Shown: positions 7,293 to 16,302, counted from the stretch's first letter. The stretch is DNA of 64,000 bases from an uncultured Prevotella sp. (GCA_934215545.1 CAKQAD010000001.1:1-64000), one strand, 5' to 3'. The notes: generated by a model not told the origin, from the sequence alone. A program made the numbers and translations.

Positions 7293-8312
7293 ATGACTAA
7301 GAAGAAATCTTTTTTGCCTATGCTCGCAGCTATAGTGGGCGTGGTGCTCGCCTCATGCTCGTGTGGCTCGTGCCGAGGCACAGCAAAGACTGCTGCCGGG
7401 GCAGACACCGTGGCTTTGGTGGGCCCGACATTCTGCGCCGACTCTGCCTATGCCTTCGCTGCCAAGCAGTGTAGCTTCGGCGAGCGCATAATGAACTCCG
7501 AAGCCCACGACCGCTGCGGAGAGTGGATAATGAGCATATTCCGCAAATACGGACTCGACGTGCAGGCGCAAGATGCCAACCTGAAAGGATGGGACGGCAC
7601 CACACTGCGCTCACGCAACATCATAGCACGACTGCACCCTGAACGCACAGAGCGTGTGCTGCTGTGCGCACATTGGGACAGCCGCCCATGGGCCGACAAC
7701 GACCCCGACTCCACCGCATGGCGTAAGCCGGTGATGGCTGCCAACGACGGAGCATCGGGAGTCGCAGTGATGCTCGAGCTGGCACGCGTGCTGCATGCCG
7801 ACACCACACTGAAGGTGGGCATCGACTTCGTGTGCTTCGACGCCGAAGACTGGGGCACACCACGATGGGCCGACACCGGCACCGACGACTCCGACACATG
7901 GGCGCTGGGAGCACAATACTGGGCAGAACACCTTGCCGACGGGCATAACCTGAAATATGGCATTCTGCTCGATATGGTGGGCGGACAAGGTGCACGCTTC
8001 TTCCAGGAAGGGGTGTCGAAGCAATATGCCGACGATATTGTGGCACGGGTGTGGAACACTGCTGCTGCCATTGGCTATGGCTCTTACTTCCCCATGCAGA
8101 CTGGGGGCATGATAACCGACGACCATGTGCCCGTGAACGAGAAGGCAGGCATACCATGCATAGACATCATACCCTACTATCCCGACTGCCAGCAGAGCTC
8201 ATTCGGACCGACATGGCACACCATAAACGACACCATGGAGCATATCGACCCTAACACGCTAAAAGCCGTAGGACAAACCATGGTGCAAGTGCTGTGCACA
8301 TCGGCAGAATAA
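7293..8312 (+). CDS. M28-family zinc lipoprotein, glutaminyl cyclase-like
   Basis: A 339-residue exported lipoprotein with lipobox LASC and lipidated cysteine C22. The zinc-site elements appear in order: AHWDSRPWADND, the ligand Asp in AANDGASG, the acidic pair in FDAEDWG, and a late His in GPTWHTINDTMEHID. That last motif and the single-zinc pattern match glutaminyl-peptide cyclotransferases better than classical two-zinc M28 aminopeptidases. The likely reaction is therefore cyclisation of N-terminal glutamine to pyroglutamate in the periplasm or on the outer membrane. Many exported Bacteroidota proteins begin with Q after signal cleavage, including several here (established trend, applied by inference). 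Third gene of the U32-sufE operon; a strong terminator follows. Confidence 0.87.
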   Translation: MTKKKSFLPMLAAIVGVVLASCSCGSCRGTAKTAAGADTVALVGPTFCADSAYAFAAKQCSFGERIMNSEAHDRCGEWIMSIFRKYGLDVQAQDANLKGWDGTTLRSRNIIARLHPERTERVLLCAHWDSRPWADNDPDSTAWRKPVMAANDGASGVAVMLELARVLHADTTLKVGIDFVCFDAEDWGTPRWADTGTDDSDTWALGAQYWAEHLADGHNLKYGILLDMVGGQGARFFQEGVSKQYADDIVARVWNTAAAIGYGSYFPMQTGGMITDDHVPVNEKAGIPCIDIIPYYPDCQQSSFGPTWHTINDTMEHIDPNTLKAVGQTMVQVLCTSAE

Positions 8313-8320
8313 AAAAAATA

Positions 8321-8370
8321 AAAACGAAACGTAGCGAGGACCTCATATCTTCGCTACGTTTCGTTTTTTT
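8321..8370. terminator. strong intrinsic terminator between convergent genes
   Basis: Perfect 17-bp stem (8321-8337 with 8351-8367) and 13-nt loop, with T's on the plus strand and A's on the other side. It separates the M28 gene from higA, which converges on it. Confidence 0.88.
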
Positions 8371-8405
8371 ATAAGAGTTCTGCAACTCCTAATCATCAGA
8401 AATGT

Positions 8406-8735
8406 TTACCACAATGCTACTTTCCCTGCAATACCCAAATCAATGGTTGCAGTTACCACACCAAGAGCTTTAAACACTCTTCGCATTGTAGGAATTGTAA
8501 TGCTATAGCCTCTTTCCAAACGAGATATCTGTGCTCTTTTCACACCTATACGCTCGCCAAGCTGTTCTTGGGTTAAATTCTGCTCTATACGAGCTTTCTT
8601 AATGGCTTCTCCCAAGCGGTAAGCATGCAACGCTTCGTCGACATCACTCTCAAAAGCGTCGCGTTTCGGACTACCTACTTTGCCAAAGTGCTTGTCAAGC
8701 ACATCGTCCAATGGGGTAAGATTCATCTGTGCCAT
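8406..8735 (-). CDS. higA: HigA-type XRE antitoxin
   Basis: A 109-residue protein. An N-terminal segment of about 40 residues, probably the toxin-neutralising part, precedes a Cro/C1-type helix-turn-helix (LTQEQLGERIGVKRAQISRLERG, residues about 54-76). It is the second gene of a toxin-first pair, the order typical of higBA, and starts 2 bp after the toxin stop. Antitoxins of this type bind their own promoter and repress the pair. It could regulate only itself. Confidence 0.87.
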   Translation of the reverse strand: MAQMNLTPLDDVLDKHFGKVGSPKRDAFESDVDEALHAYRLGEAIKKARIEQNLTQEQLGERIGVKRAQISRLERGYSITIPTMRRVFKALGVVTATIDLGIAGKVALW

Positions 8736-8737
8736 AA

Positions 8738-9076
8738 TTATTTGTTTTTGAAATATTCTTTTCTTATTGCTTCTGCTTTCGCAATTTCCTTACTTGGTGT
8801 TTTTTGAGTTTTCTTGATGATGCCATGAGTGGCAATCACCAATGTATCCTTATCTTTATCCCAAAAGGCAAACAAACGATAAGCAGTTTTGTTGTACAAT
8901 GTACGAAACTCCCATATCTCTGAGTTCTCCAACTTCTTGAAAAGTTCTTTATTGCGTTCTCCTCCTGCAACACGCTTTATGTTGTAGTAGATTTTGTAGG
9001 ATACCGCTTCGGGTAAACTTTCAATAAAGTTCTGTGCCTCGTCTGTCAAAACGAGTCGAAAGATATTTTGTATCAT
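8738..9076 (-). CDS. higB: HigB/Gp49-like RelE-superfamily toxin
   Basis: A 112-residue protein of the phage-derived Gp49-like / HigB family. Seen features are the ELFKKLENSEIWEFR core, the YRLFAFWDKD strand and the C-terminal THGIIKKTQKTP block with basic residues. Relatives are ribosome-dependent mRNA interferases. The gene precedes its antitoxin, and a minus-strand TATCTTTG box (9094-9101) lies 18 bp upstream of the ATG. Base composition is more AT-rich than its neighbours, as is common for mobile toxin-antitoxin pairs. Confidence 0.87.
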   Translation of the reverse strand: MIQNIFRLVLTDEAQNFIESLPEAVSYKIYYNIKRVAGGERNKELFKKLENSEIWEFRTLYNKTAYRLFAFWDKDKDTLVIATHGIIKKTQKTPSKEIAKAEAIRKEYFKNK

Positions 9077-9093
9077 ACATTTATAATTTAGTA

Positions 9094-9101
9094 CAAAGAT
9101 A
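9094..9101 (-). promoter_or_regulatory. -7 box of higBA
   Basis: Minus-strand TATCTTTG, 18 bp before the higB ATG. A weaker -33 candidate (TTG) lies about 18 bp upstream. Confidence 0.5.
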
Positions 9102-9167
9102 TATATTATGTTTCACAAACAAGAAACAATTAGTACTCAAATATACTTCATAGCATATTTTTAACAA

Positions 9168-9206
9168 TTTAACCCAAAATCGTTTATTAGGCCTATTTTG
9201 GTTAAA
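9168..9206. repeat. palindromic extragenic element (variant)
   Basis: TTTAACCCAAAAT at the left is mirrored by ATTTTGGTTAAA at the right, around a 14-nt centre. It is a more diverged relative of the elements near 396, 18604 and 30728. Confidence 0.45.
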
Positions 9207-9349
9207 AGCAAATATAAGCAGAACAGCAATTTTAAGCTATGCTGCATATTTTATCGTAATTTTAGATATAAAAGGCGTTTAATTCGTGTTTTTCATGTAA
9301 GTTTGTAATTCAGAAAAACTACAGTCTAATAAAAATAAGGAGGAACGCT

Positions 9350-10012
9350 ATGGAGGCTTCGTATATTGATTTGACCATGCGTCTGTCGCTTGCCCTTGCT
9401 CTCGGCGGTGCAATAGGCATAGAACGCGAATATAGGGCCAAGGAGGCTGGCTTTCGCACGCATTTCCTGGTGGCACTGGGCAGCGCATTGTTTTGCGTGG
9501 TGTCGCAATATGGCTTTGGCTTCGACCTCAAAGACTCCTCGCGCGTGGCGGCGCAGGTGGTGTCGGGCATCGGTTTTCTTGGTGCCGGAACGATTATATT
9601 CCAGAAGAATGTGGTGCGCGGACTCACCACGGCTGCCGGACTATGGGTGACGGCTGCCATAGGCTTGGCGTGTGGCACTGGCATGTATGTGGCTGCTGTG
9701 GTGTCTACGGCAATGGTGTTGCTCGGTCTGGAGGTGATTAACGCGCTCATACCGCAATTTGCCACCACAAACGTAGAGCTATCGTTTATGGCACCCACAA
9801 AAGAGAGTGTGCGACTGCTCATCGACCGCATGCGCAACGATGGCATCGACATTATATCGTATCAGATTAATGAACGCCGCACATCGAAAGGCGAATTCTT
9901 AGAGGGCAACATACAGCTGAAGGTGAAGCGGGGCACCATTGCCAACCACCTGCAGGTTATAGATTATATGGATGGATTTACCGATGTCTCAATATCGGCA
10001 GTTGAAGGATAA
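9350..10012 (+). CDS. MgtC/SapB family membrane protein
   Basis: A 220-residue inner-membrane protein. The N-terminal MgtC domain shows the family blocks LGGAIGIEREYRAKEAGFRTH and GIGFLGAGTIIF within about four hydrophobic segments (residues 8-135). A soluble ACT-like C-terminal domain of about 75 residues follows. Family members affect magnesium homeostasis and growth under magnesium limitation or acid stress; MgtC proper inhibits the F-type ATPase. The housekeeping role in Bacteroidota is not settled. Monocistronic, with a palindromic terminator immediately after the stop. Confidence 0.9.
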   Translation: MEASYIDLTMRLSLALALGGAIGIEREYRAKEAGFRTHFLVALGSALFCVVSQYGFGFDLKDSSRVAAQVVSGIGFLGAGTIIFQKNVVRGLTTAAGLWVTAAIGLACGTGMYVAAVVSTAMVLLGLEVINALIPQFATTNVELSFMAPTKESVRLLIDRMRNDGIDIISYQINERRTSKGEFLEGNIQLKVKRGTIANHLQVIDYMDGFTDVSISAVEG

Positions 10013-10040
10013 AAAAAAAGCAGCGTACGCTGCTTTTTTT
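10012..10040 (+). terminator. terminator of the mgtC-like gene
   Basis: Palindrome GCAGCGTACGCTGC (10020-10033) is preceded by nine A's and followed by seven T's. It begins at the stop codon. Confidence 0.85.
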
Positions 10041-10263
10041 AGTTTTGAGTTTTGAATTTTGAATTTTGAGTTGTGCGCTTCGCGCATTTTTGAGTTTTGA
10101 ATTTTGAATTATTCTCGGCTGCGCCTGCGATTATTGAGTTTTGAATTCAAAATTCAAAAATGAACAATTCACAATCGGCTTCGCCGACAACTCAAAATTC
10201 AAAACTCAAAACTCAAAATTGTCAACGGCAATAACTCAAAATTCAAAACTCAAAACTCAAAAA
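10041..10263. repeat. inverted array of TTTTGAR heptads with embedded mini-hairpins
   Basis: From 10041 to about 10148 the plus strand is mostly TTTTGAG or TTTTGAA heptads. From about 10147 to 10263 it carries the complement (CTCAAAA, TTCAAAA). Small GC hairpins interrupt both halves: TGCGC-TTC-GCGCA (10074-10086) and TCGGC-TTC-GCCGA (10175-10187), plus an imperfect one at about 10115-10130. The array runs into the last codons of murI. Confidence 0.8.
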
Positions 10264-11099
10264 TCACTTAAGTCTACATGATTCACCACTACATCTTCGT
10301 GTAGGAATATGCGTGCTGTCTGGCTGAAGCGTTGTTCGCTTTCGGTGGTGAGATAGCGGCATGTGCCTCCCTGCGTGATGTTGCGCTCCATGTCTTGATG
10401 GCGTTGCAGATAGTCTTGTAGCGACTTTGCCACATAGGCGCCTTGCGCCATGATGCGCACGCCATCGGGTATGTTTTTCACCACCGACGACATGAGCAGT
10501 GGGTAGTGTGTGCAACCAAGGATGATGGTGTCGATTAGTGGATCTTTGCGCATGAGCTGGTTGATGCGCTTGCTTACAAAATAGTCGGCGCCAGGCGAGT
10601 CAGCCTCGCCTGCTTCGACGATGGCAGCCCATAGCGGGCATGCCACTCCCGACACAGTGATGTCGGGTGCCAGCTTCTGTATCTCCATGTCGTAGGAGTG
10701 GCTTTGTATGGTGCCTTCGGTGGCAAGCACTCCCACGTGTCGCGACTTGGTGAGCGACCCTATCACCTCTGCCGTTGGGCGTATGATGCCCAGCACACGG
10801 CGGTCGGGTGCGAGCTGTGGCAAGTCGCGCTGCTGAATGGTGCGTAGCGCCTTTGCCGAAGCCGTGTTGCAGCCCAGTATTACCAAGTGGCAGCCCATAG
10901 CGAAGAGCTTTAGCACCGCCTGGCGTGTGAACTGATATACCACCTCGAAAGAGCGCGAGCCATAAGGCGCGCGAGCGTTGTCGCCAAGATACATATAGTC
11001 GTATTGTGGCAGCAACTGGCGTATGCCGTGCAAGACAGTGAGTCCGCCATAGCCCGAATCGAACACGCCTATCGGGCCCGGTGCTTGTGGAAATATCAT
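10257..11099 (-). CDS. murI: glutamate racemase
   Basis: Makes D-glutamate for peptidoglycan. The 280 residues carry both catalytic cysteines in their motifs: C77 in ILGCNTASA and C196 in ILGCTHYPLL. The N-terminal FDSGYGGLTV and the YLGDNARAPYG loop are also standard. It is the last gene of the minus-strand envelope run and starts 11 bp after the upstream ompH-type stop. Its final codons and stop lie inside the TTTTGAR heptad array, so the C-terminal tail (about ...LSDF) may vary between strains. Confidence 0.97.
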   Translation of the reverse strand: MIFPQAPGPIGVFDSGYGGLTVLHGIRQLLPQYDYMYLGDNARAPYGSRSFEVVYQFTRQAVLKLFAMGCHLVILGCNTASAKALRTIQQRDLPQLAPDRRVLGIIRPTAEVIGSLTKSRHVGVLATEGTIQSHSYDMEIQKLAPDITVSGVACPLWAAIVEAGEADSPGADYFVSKRINQLMRKDPLIDTIILGCTHYPLLMSSVVKNIPDGVRIMAQGAYVAKSLQDYLQRHQDMERNITQGGTCRYLTTESEQRFSQTARIFLHEDVVVNHVDLSDF

Positions 11100-11110
11100 G
11101 CTGTGAGTGT

Positions 11111-11617
11111 TTATTTGCCGTCGAGTGCCTGCTTTATGAAGGGTGTAGCGTCCTCGCCCATGGTGGCATCGATATATGGCACCGCATCGTTGTCGGTGTT
11201 GAGGATGAAGGCATAGCCCTGTCTCTCTCCAGCTTTGCGCACGGCATCGTTGAGCTTGGTGCGCACGGGAGCAAAGGCATCGGTGCTTGCCTGGCTGAGC
11301 AGACGCTCGGCTTCCTTACGGAAAGCCTCGTTTTTCTGCATCATATCCTGCAATTCGTTCTGACGCTTGCGCAAGATGGTAGGCACAAGGTCGCGCTGAG
11401 TGTCGAGAAACTCCTCATACTTGGCATTGAATTCCTTCTCGGCACGCTGCATTTCTGCATCGTACTTCAGGCGCAGGTCGTCGATGCTGCGCTGTGCCAA
11501 AGCATAGTCGGGCATTGCCTTCAGCACGGCGTCGTAGCTGAAGTAGCCATAGCGTATCTGTGCGCTTGCCATAAAGGGCAGTGCCATGATGAATAAAGAT
11601 AGCAACAGACGTTTCAT
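11111..11617 (-). CDS. OmpH/Skp-like periplasmic chaperone (copy 3 of 3)
   Basis: A 168-residue exported protein with a signal peptide (MKRLLLSLFIMALPFMASA, cut before Q). A long charged helical region (residues about 45-120, with KEFNAKYEEFLDTQRDL and RKRQNELQDMMQKNEAFR) matches the alpha-helical 'tentacles' of Skp. Skp trimers hold unfolded outer-membrane proteins between Sec and BamA. Last of three tandem paralogues behind bamA and directly ahead of murI. Confidence 0.87.
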   Translation of the reverse strand: MKRLLLSLFIMALPFMASAQIRYGYFSYDAVLKAMPDYALAQRSIDDLRLKYDAEMQRAEKEFNAKYEEFLDTQRDLVPTILRKRQNELQDMMQKNEAFRKEAERLLSQASTDAFAPVRTKLNDAVRKAGERQGYAFILNTDNDAVPYIDATMGEDATPFIKQALDGK

Positions 11618-11674
11618 AATGATGCGTTTTGTGGGTTAAAGAAATATTGATGTGTGTGGCATACACGCCATTAA

Positions 11675-11692
11675 GCGGGGCTATTGCCCCGC
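11675..11692. other. GC-rich hairpin between ompH copies
   Basis: GCGGGGC (11675-11681) pairs with GCCCCGC (11686-11692) across a 4-nt loop. Weaker flanking complementarity extends it. There is no T-tract, so it is more likely an intercistronic RNA hairpin than a terminator. Confidence 0.5.
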
Positions 11693-11708
11693 CCTGGTGT
11701 GTGCATGA

Positions 11709-12212
11709 TTACTTCATCTTGTTGAGCTGTGCCTTCACCTCGGAAGTAACGTCCTTGCTCAGAGTGTCGCTGATGTAAGGAATGCCGCTTGTGGTGTCCA
11801 TGATATACACATAGCCGCCGGCCTTGCCAACTGCCTTGATGGCGTCGACAATCTTAGTGGTGATAGGTGTAATCTTCTCCTGCTGCAGCTTGCCGAGAGC
11901 CTGCTGGTTGTCCTGTGCAGTCTGCTGAATCTTCTGATACATCGACTGCAGGGCATCTTCGGTTTCCTTGCGCTTGGTGTCGTTCATTGTAGCCTTGTTC
12001 TTGTCGTAGTCCTCGGCCTTGCGCTGGAGTTCCTCCTGCATTGCCTTGAGGTCGTTGTCGTACTGCTTGGCAGCTGCTTCTACCTCGCCACGAGCCTTGA
12101 TGAACTCTGGCATTGACGACATTACTTCCTGTGCATTAAGATGACCGAACTTCTGTTGTGCGAAGGTGGCCAATGGCATGCAGAGCATGAGCATTAAAAT
12201 GATTTTCTTCAT
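11709..12212 (-). CDS. OmpH/Skp-like periplasmic chaperone (copy 2 of 3)
   Basis: A 167-residue exported protein: signal peptide MKKIILMLMLCMPLATFA, mature start at QQ. The next residues (KFGHLNAQEVMSSMPEF) match the Skp first strand, followed by a strongly charged coiled-coil stretch (residues about 45-110). The C-terminal GGYVYIMDTTSGIPYIS strand is shared with copy 3 (GYAFILNTDNDAVPYID), which makes copies 2 and 3 the closest pair. Lies 91 bp from copy 3 with a GC hairpin between them. Confidence 0.88.
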   Translation of the reverse strand: MKKIILMLMLCMPLATFAQQKFGHLNAQEVMSSMPEFIKARGEVEAAAKQYDNDLKAMQEELQRKAEDYDKNKATMNDTKRKETEDALQSMYQKIQQTAQDNQQALGKLQQEKITPITTKIVDAIKAVGKAGGYVYIMDTTSGIPYISDTLSKDVTSEVKAQLNKMK

Positions 12213-12290
12213 TGTTGTTGTTTTTTATTTTTTTGTTATTAATTGATTTTGCTAAATAGTAACAGATGGTGCTGAAGGTGGGCTACAGAC

Positions 12291-12806
12291 TTAGTTGGAA
12301 TAGCCCAGCTTTTTGAGCACTTCGTTGCTGATGTCTACCTTTGGTGAGCCGAAGATTATGCCAGTGTCGCTGGCACGGTCGAGCACGAGCGAGTAGCCAC
12401 GCAGCTCGGCAATCTCCTTCACGGCAGTGTAGATTTCTTCCTGGATTGGCGACATGAGGCTCTCGCGCTTCTTGAAGAGCTCGCCCTCCGGACCGAAATA
12501 CTTACGCTTGAGGTCGCTTGCCGACTTCTCCTTTTCCATGATTTCCTCCTGGCGGCTCTTCTTCTGCTCTTCAGAGAGGAACACCATTTCGTTCTGATAG
12601 TTCTTATACATGGTGCTTGCCTCGGTGTTGAGTGCCTCCACTTCGGCTTGCCACTTCTTCGACACCTGGTTGAGCTGCTCGTTGGCACGCTCGTAGGCGG
12701 GAATGTTCTTGAGGATATACTCCATGTCGAGTAGCGCAAACTTCTGTGCGCTTGCCGTCAGTGCCGTGGTGAGGGCAATGAGGCATATCATTATTACTTT
12801 CTTCAT
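12291..12806 (-). CDS. OmpH/Skp-like periplasmic chaperone (copy 1 of 3)
   Basis: A 171-residue exported protein with signal peptide MKKVIMICLIALTTALTASA, then QKFALLDMEYILKNIPAYE (the Skp first strand) and a long lysine/glutamate-rich helix (about 45-115). The C-terminus (GYSLVLDRASDTGIIFGSPKVD) differs from the other two copies. First ompH after bamA, as is usual in Bacteroidota. The three copies may serve different clients (inference). Confidence 0.88.
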   Translation of the reverse strand: MKKVIMICLIALTTALTASAQKFALLDMEYILKNIPAYERANEQLNQVSKKWQAEVEALNTEASTMYKNYQNEMVFLSEEQKKSRQEEIMEKEKSASDLKRKYFGPEGELFKKRESLMSPIQEEIYTAVKEIAELRGYSLVLDRASDTGIIFGSPKVDISNEVLKKLGYSN

Positions 12807-12905
12807 AACTTACGAATTGAGAAGCCTGCAAGCCGCGGGCTGCTGCCAGCAGATGCTTTAGAAAGCCAGCAGCTCGCCACTATAGGCATGTTATGTGTTA
12901 TTATG

Positions 12906-15518
12906 TTAGAATTCCTGTCCGAGGATGAAGTGGAACTGGCTGCCACCCTTTGTGCCAAACACCTTGTCGAAGCCATAAGCCCAGTCGATACCCATGAGTC
13001 CGACCATAGGTAGGAAGAGGCGCACACCCAAACCAGCAGAGCGCTTCATGCTGAATGGGTTGATTTTCTTTGCTTCGGTCCAGGCGTTACCACCCTCGGC
13101 AAATGCAAGACCATAGATGGTGGTGTTGCCCAGCATGAGCGGATAGCGCAGCTCGAAGGTCATGCGGTCGTAGGCATAGCCCTCGGCACCATAAGGAGTG
13201 AGCTGACCGTTTTCATAACCACGCAGGCCGACGGTTTCCTCGGCATAGCTTGTAGAGTAGCCAGTCATACCGTCGCCACCCATGTAGAAGGTCTCGAATG
13301 GCGACTTCTTCCACTTGTTGAACGAGCCGAGCAGTCCGAGCTCTATACGTGTCATGAGCACCAGACACTTCTGTCCGCTGGTGAGTGCGGTGTAGGTCTT
13401 TGCCTTGAACTTCCACTTGTGATATTCCACCCAGCGATATTTCTCTTGCTGCTCTTTATTATATGTAGCCGAGCGAGGGTTTTGTGCCAGGTGTTCGTAG
13501 TCTTTATGGTCGAATGCCGACCATGGTGGTGTAACCGTTACCGATGCCATGAACTCTGAACCACGGCGTGGGAACAGCTGGTTGTCGGTAGACGTACGCG
13601 AGAGCTGTATGCTCAGGTTGAGGTTGTTGGAGTTGCCATTGGTCATGAGGAAGTAGCTCCAGTTCTTAAGCATGTAGCGTGTGTACTGCAAAGCTATCGA
13701 CAGCTGGAAGTAGTCGTCGGGCCAGCGCAGCTGCTTGCCCCATCCCACCGACACACCGAAGAGCTTCACATACTTATCGGGGTCGTAATAGCTCTCGTAG
13801 TTGTTGTAGTAGTTGTTGCCATAGCCATACAGATAGTTGTAGTAGTTCTGCATGTAGCCGCTATTATAGTAGTTGCTCGACACGTCGGTCTGCTTAGAGA
13901 AGTAGGTGCCTACGGAGAGCTGCATTGGTCGCTTGCCGCCAAACCAGTTGGTGCTGTACGATGCGTTGTAAGACTGGTAGTAGGTACCGTTGGTCTGTGC
14001 ACCGATAGAGAGCACCTCGCCATCGCCGATAGGCAGGATGCCACGGTGTTCCTTGTTCTTGTTGAACAGGTTGCGCATAGAGAAGTTGTTGAGCTTCAAG
14101 CCGATGCGTCCGATAACACCTGTCTGTCCCCATCCGAGCGAGAACTCTATCTGGTCGTTGGATTTCTGTTCGAGTTCGTAGTTGATGTCTACCGTTCCAT
14201 TCTCTGGGTCGGGCTTCACATCGGGGTTGATTTTCTCTGGGTCGAAGTGTCCCATAGAGGCAATCTCGCGCACGGAGCGCTGCAGCGATTCTTTAGAGAA
14301 GAGGTCGCCAGGCTTTGTGCGGAGCTCACGGCGCACCACATTCTCATAGAGTCGGTCGTTGCCCATGATGCGCACATGATTGACGTGTGCCTGCGGACCC
14401 TCGAAGATACGCATCTCAAGGTCGATGGAGTCGCCCACAATGTTCACCTCGGTAGGCTGCAGTGAGTAGAAGAGGTAGCCGTTGTTCCAATAGTTGTTGC
14501 CCACGGCGTCTTCGTCTTCGGTGAGTCGCTTGCTGAGCAGCTTCTGGTTGTAGACGTCGCCCTTCTTCATGCCGAGCACGTTAGAGAGGTAGTCGGTGTT
14601 GTAGATGGTGTTGCCCACCCATGTGATGTTGCGGAGGTAGTATTTCTTTCCCTCGTCGACCTTAATGCTTATGCTCACATGCTTGTCGTCGACGTTCCAC
14701 ACGGAGTCTTCGAGGATTACGGCATCGCGATAGCCATGCTCGTTGTATTTGTCGATGAGCTTCTGCTTATCGGCCTTCCAGCGCTCTGGTGTGAACTTCT
14801 TCGACTTGAGGAATGAGGCGAGTTTGCCTGCCTCGTGGGTCTTTGAGAAGGCGCCTTTGCGGAAGAGCCCACCTTTTATCTGCCTGTCTTTCAGAGCATT
14901 ATTGCCCTCGATAGAGATAGTGCGCACCTTGAGTTTTTCCTTTTTGTCGATGATGATATCGAGGATAATGTGGTTTTTGTTTGCCACATCGTCGCGCTGC
15001 ACAATCTGTATGTCGGCATTCTTGAAACCCTTGTCGTCGAAATATTTCTTGGCAAGAATCTTAGAGCGGTCGATCATGTTGGGGGTTATCTGTGCGCCCT
15101 TGAGCAGTCCGAGCTTCTCTTCAAGGTCGGTGCGCTCCGACTTCTTCACGCCCACATAGTTTATTGTCGACACGCGTGGTCGCATTTGCAGGCGTATGTG
15201 CAGATATGCCTTGTCGTGTACGAGCGAGTCGACGCCTATCGACACCTCAGAGAACAAACCATACTTCCAATAGTGTTTCACGGCGTTGGTGATTTCCTCG
15301 CCTGGGAGTTCTATCTCCTGCCCCACGGTGAGTCCGGATATGCCCGTAAGCATATAGTCTTCGTAGCCGTCGGCACCCGACACTGCCAAGCCACCGATAG
15401 TTACTGTGCGTGGAGTGCCGGTATAGGAGATGTCGGGATATGTTATTTTGTCCTGCGCCTTCGCCATGACGCTGCATGCCACGATGCAGGCTGTTGTAAA
15501 CACCTTAAATATGTTCAT
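12906..15518 (-). CDS. bamA: outer-membrane assembly factor BamA
   Basis: Inserts beta-barrel proteins into the outer membrane. With the start at 15518 it has 870 residues. A signal peptide (MNIFKVFTTACIVACSVMAKA) precedes five POTRA domains (about 30-420), then a 16-strand barrel ending in aromatic F (QFHFILGQEF), the outer-membrane signature. An in-frame ATG at 15602 would add 28 polar residues ahead of the signal peptide and overlap uppS by 41 bp, so the internal ATG is preferred. A Y/N-rich extracellular-loop stretch (YYNSGYMQNYYNYLYGYG, about residues 580-600) is unusual and may be variable. It is flanked by uppS and the ompH genes. Confidence 0.96.
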   Translation of the reverse strand: MNIFKVFTTACIVACSVMAKAQDKITYPDISYTGTPRTVTIGGLAVSGADGYEDYMLTGISGLTVGQEIELPGEEITNAVKHYWKYGLFSEVSIGVDSLVHDKAYLHIRLQMRPRVSTINYVGVKKSERTDLEEKLGLLKGAQITPNMIDRSKILAKKYFDDKGFKNADIQIVQRDDVANKNHIILDIIIDKKEKLKVRTISIEGNNALKDRQIKGGLFRKGAFSKTHEAGKLASFLKSKKFTPERWKADKQKLIDKYNEHGYRDAVILEDSVWNVDDKHVSISIKVDEGKKYYLRNITWVGNTIYNTDYLSNVLGMKKGDVYNQKLLSKRLTEDEDAVGNNYWNNGYLFYSLQPTEVNIVGDSIDLEMRIFEGPQAHVNHVRIMGNDRLYENVVRRELRTKPGDLFSKESLQRSVREIASMGHFDPEKINPDVKPDPENGTVDINYELEQKSNDQIEFSLGWGQTGVIGRIGLKLNNFSMRNLFNKNKEHRGILPIGDGEVLSIGAQTNGTYYQSYNASYSTNWFGGKRPMQLSVGTYFSKQTDVSSNYYNSGYMQNYYNYLYGYGNNYYNNYESYYDPDKYVKLFGVSVGWGKQLRWPDDYFQLSIALQYTRYMLKNWSYFLMTNGNSNNLNLSIQLSRTSTDNQLFPRRGSEFMASVTVTPPWSAFDHKDYEHLAQNPRSATYNKEQQEKYRWVEYHKWKFKAKTYTALTSGQKCLVLMTRIELGLLGSFNKWKKSPFETFYMGGDGMTGYSTSYAEETVGLRGYENGQLTPYGAEGYAYDRMTFELRYPLMLGNTTIYGLAFAEGGNAWTEAKKINPFSMKRSAGLGVRLFLPMVGLMGIDWAYGFDKVFGTKGGSQFHFILGQEF

Positions 15519-15561
15519 CTTCTGATATGTATTGTCGTTATGTTTTGTTTTGTTCGAGTTG

Positions 15562-16302
15562 TCATTTGCTTTCCGATGCCACTTGATCGCCGGTTTTGCC
15601 ATATCGGCGCTGTCGCTGCTGATAGGATGCTATTGCCTGATGCAGGTCGCTGGCAGAATAGTCGGGCCAATAGGTGTCGGAGAAGTAGAGTTCGGAATAG
15701 GCTATCTGCCACAACAGATAGTTGCTGATGCGCTGCTCGCCGCCGGTGCGTATGAGCAGGTCGGGGTCGGGCATGAACGATGTTGCCATGTGCGATGAGA
15801 TGAGCTCCTCGGTGATGTCGCTGGTGCTAATAGCACCGCTCTGCACCAGGGCTGCTATCTGCTTGGTGGCTTGTGTTATCTCCCAGCGCGACGAATAGCT
15901 CAGTGCCACTACCATGGTCATGGCGGTGTTGGCAGCGGTGTTGGCCATGGTTTGGCGCAGCTTCTGCTGCACGTCGGCAGGCAGGCGCTCGATGTCGCCA
16001 ATCACCTGGAAGCGCACATTGTTCTTCTGGAATATCTCGTCTTCGAGCGATGTGAGCACAAGTCCCATGAGTGCTGCCACCTCGGCTTGCGGACGGTTCC
16101 AGTTTTCGGTAGAGAAGGTGTAGAGTGTGAGGTATTTCACTCCGAGGCGTGTGCACTCAGAGGTGATACGGCGCACGGCTTCCACTCCTGCCTGATGTCC
16201 GTAGCTGCGTGGCTTGCCTTGGTTGGCTGCCCAGCGGCCGTTGCCATCCATGATAATGGCAATGTGCTGGGGTATGTTGTTCATATCGAGTTCTTGATTC
16301 AT
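15562..16302 (-). CDS. uppS: undecaprenyl-diphosphate synthase (isoprenyl transferase)
   Basis: A cis-prenyltransferase that builds the C55 lipid carrier for wall and surface glycans. The catalytic Asp lies in [12 protein letters not shown] near the N-terminus. Later motifs are [11 protein letters not shown] and the C-terminal [19 protein letters not shown] and YWPDY. I prefer the ATG at 16302 (247 residues, domain starting about 12 residues in). An ATG at 16377 gives a 25-residue, poorly conserved-looking extension that overlaps the upstream gene by 14 bp; it cannot be excluded. The gene lies between the DUF6089 gene and bamA in the envelope operon. Confidence 0.94.
   Translation of the reverse strand: MNQELDMNNIPQHIAIIMDGNGRWAANQGKPRSYGHQAGVEAVRRITSECTRLGVKYLTLYTFSTENWNRPQAEVAALMGLVLTSLEDEIFQKNNVRFQVIGDIERLPADVQQKLRQTMANTAANTAMTMVVALSYSSRWEITQATKQIAALVQSGAISTSDITEELISSHMATSFMPDPDLLIRTGGEQRISNYLLWQIAYSELYFSDTYWPDYSASDLHQAIASYQQRQRRYGKTGDQVASESK

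Noticed and set aside
7448..8157. Several long antisense frames over the M28 gene
   Set aside because: All overlap a well-supported gene with intact zinc-site motifs. They reflect biased codon use on the opposite strand.
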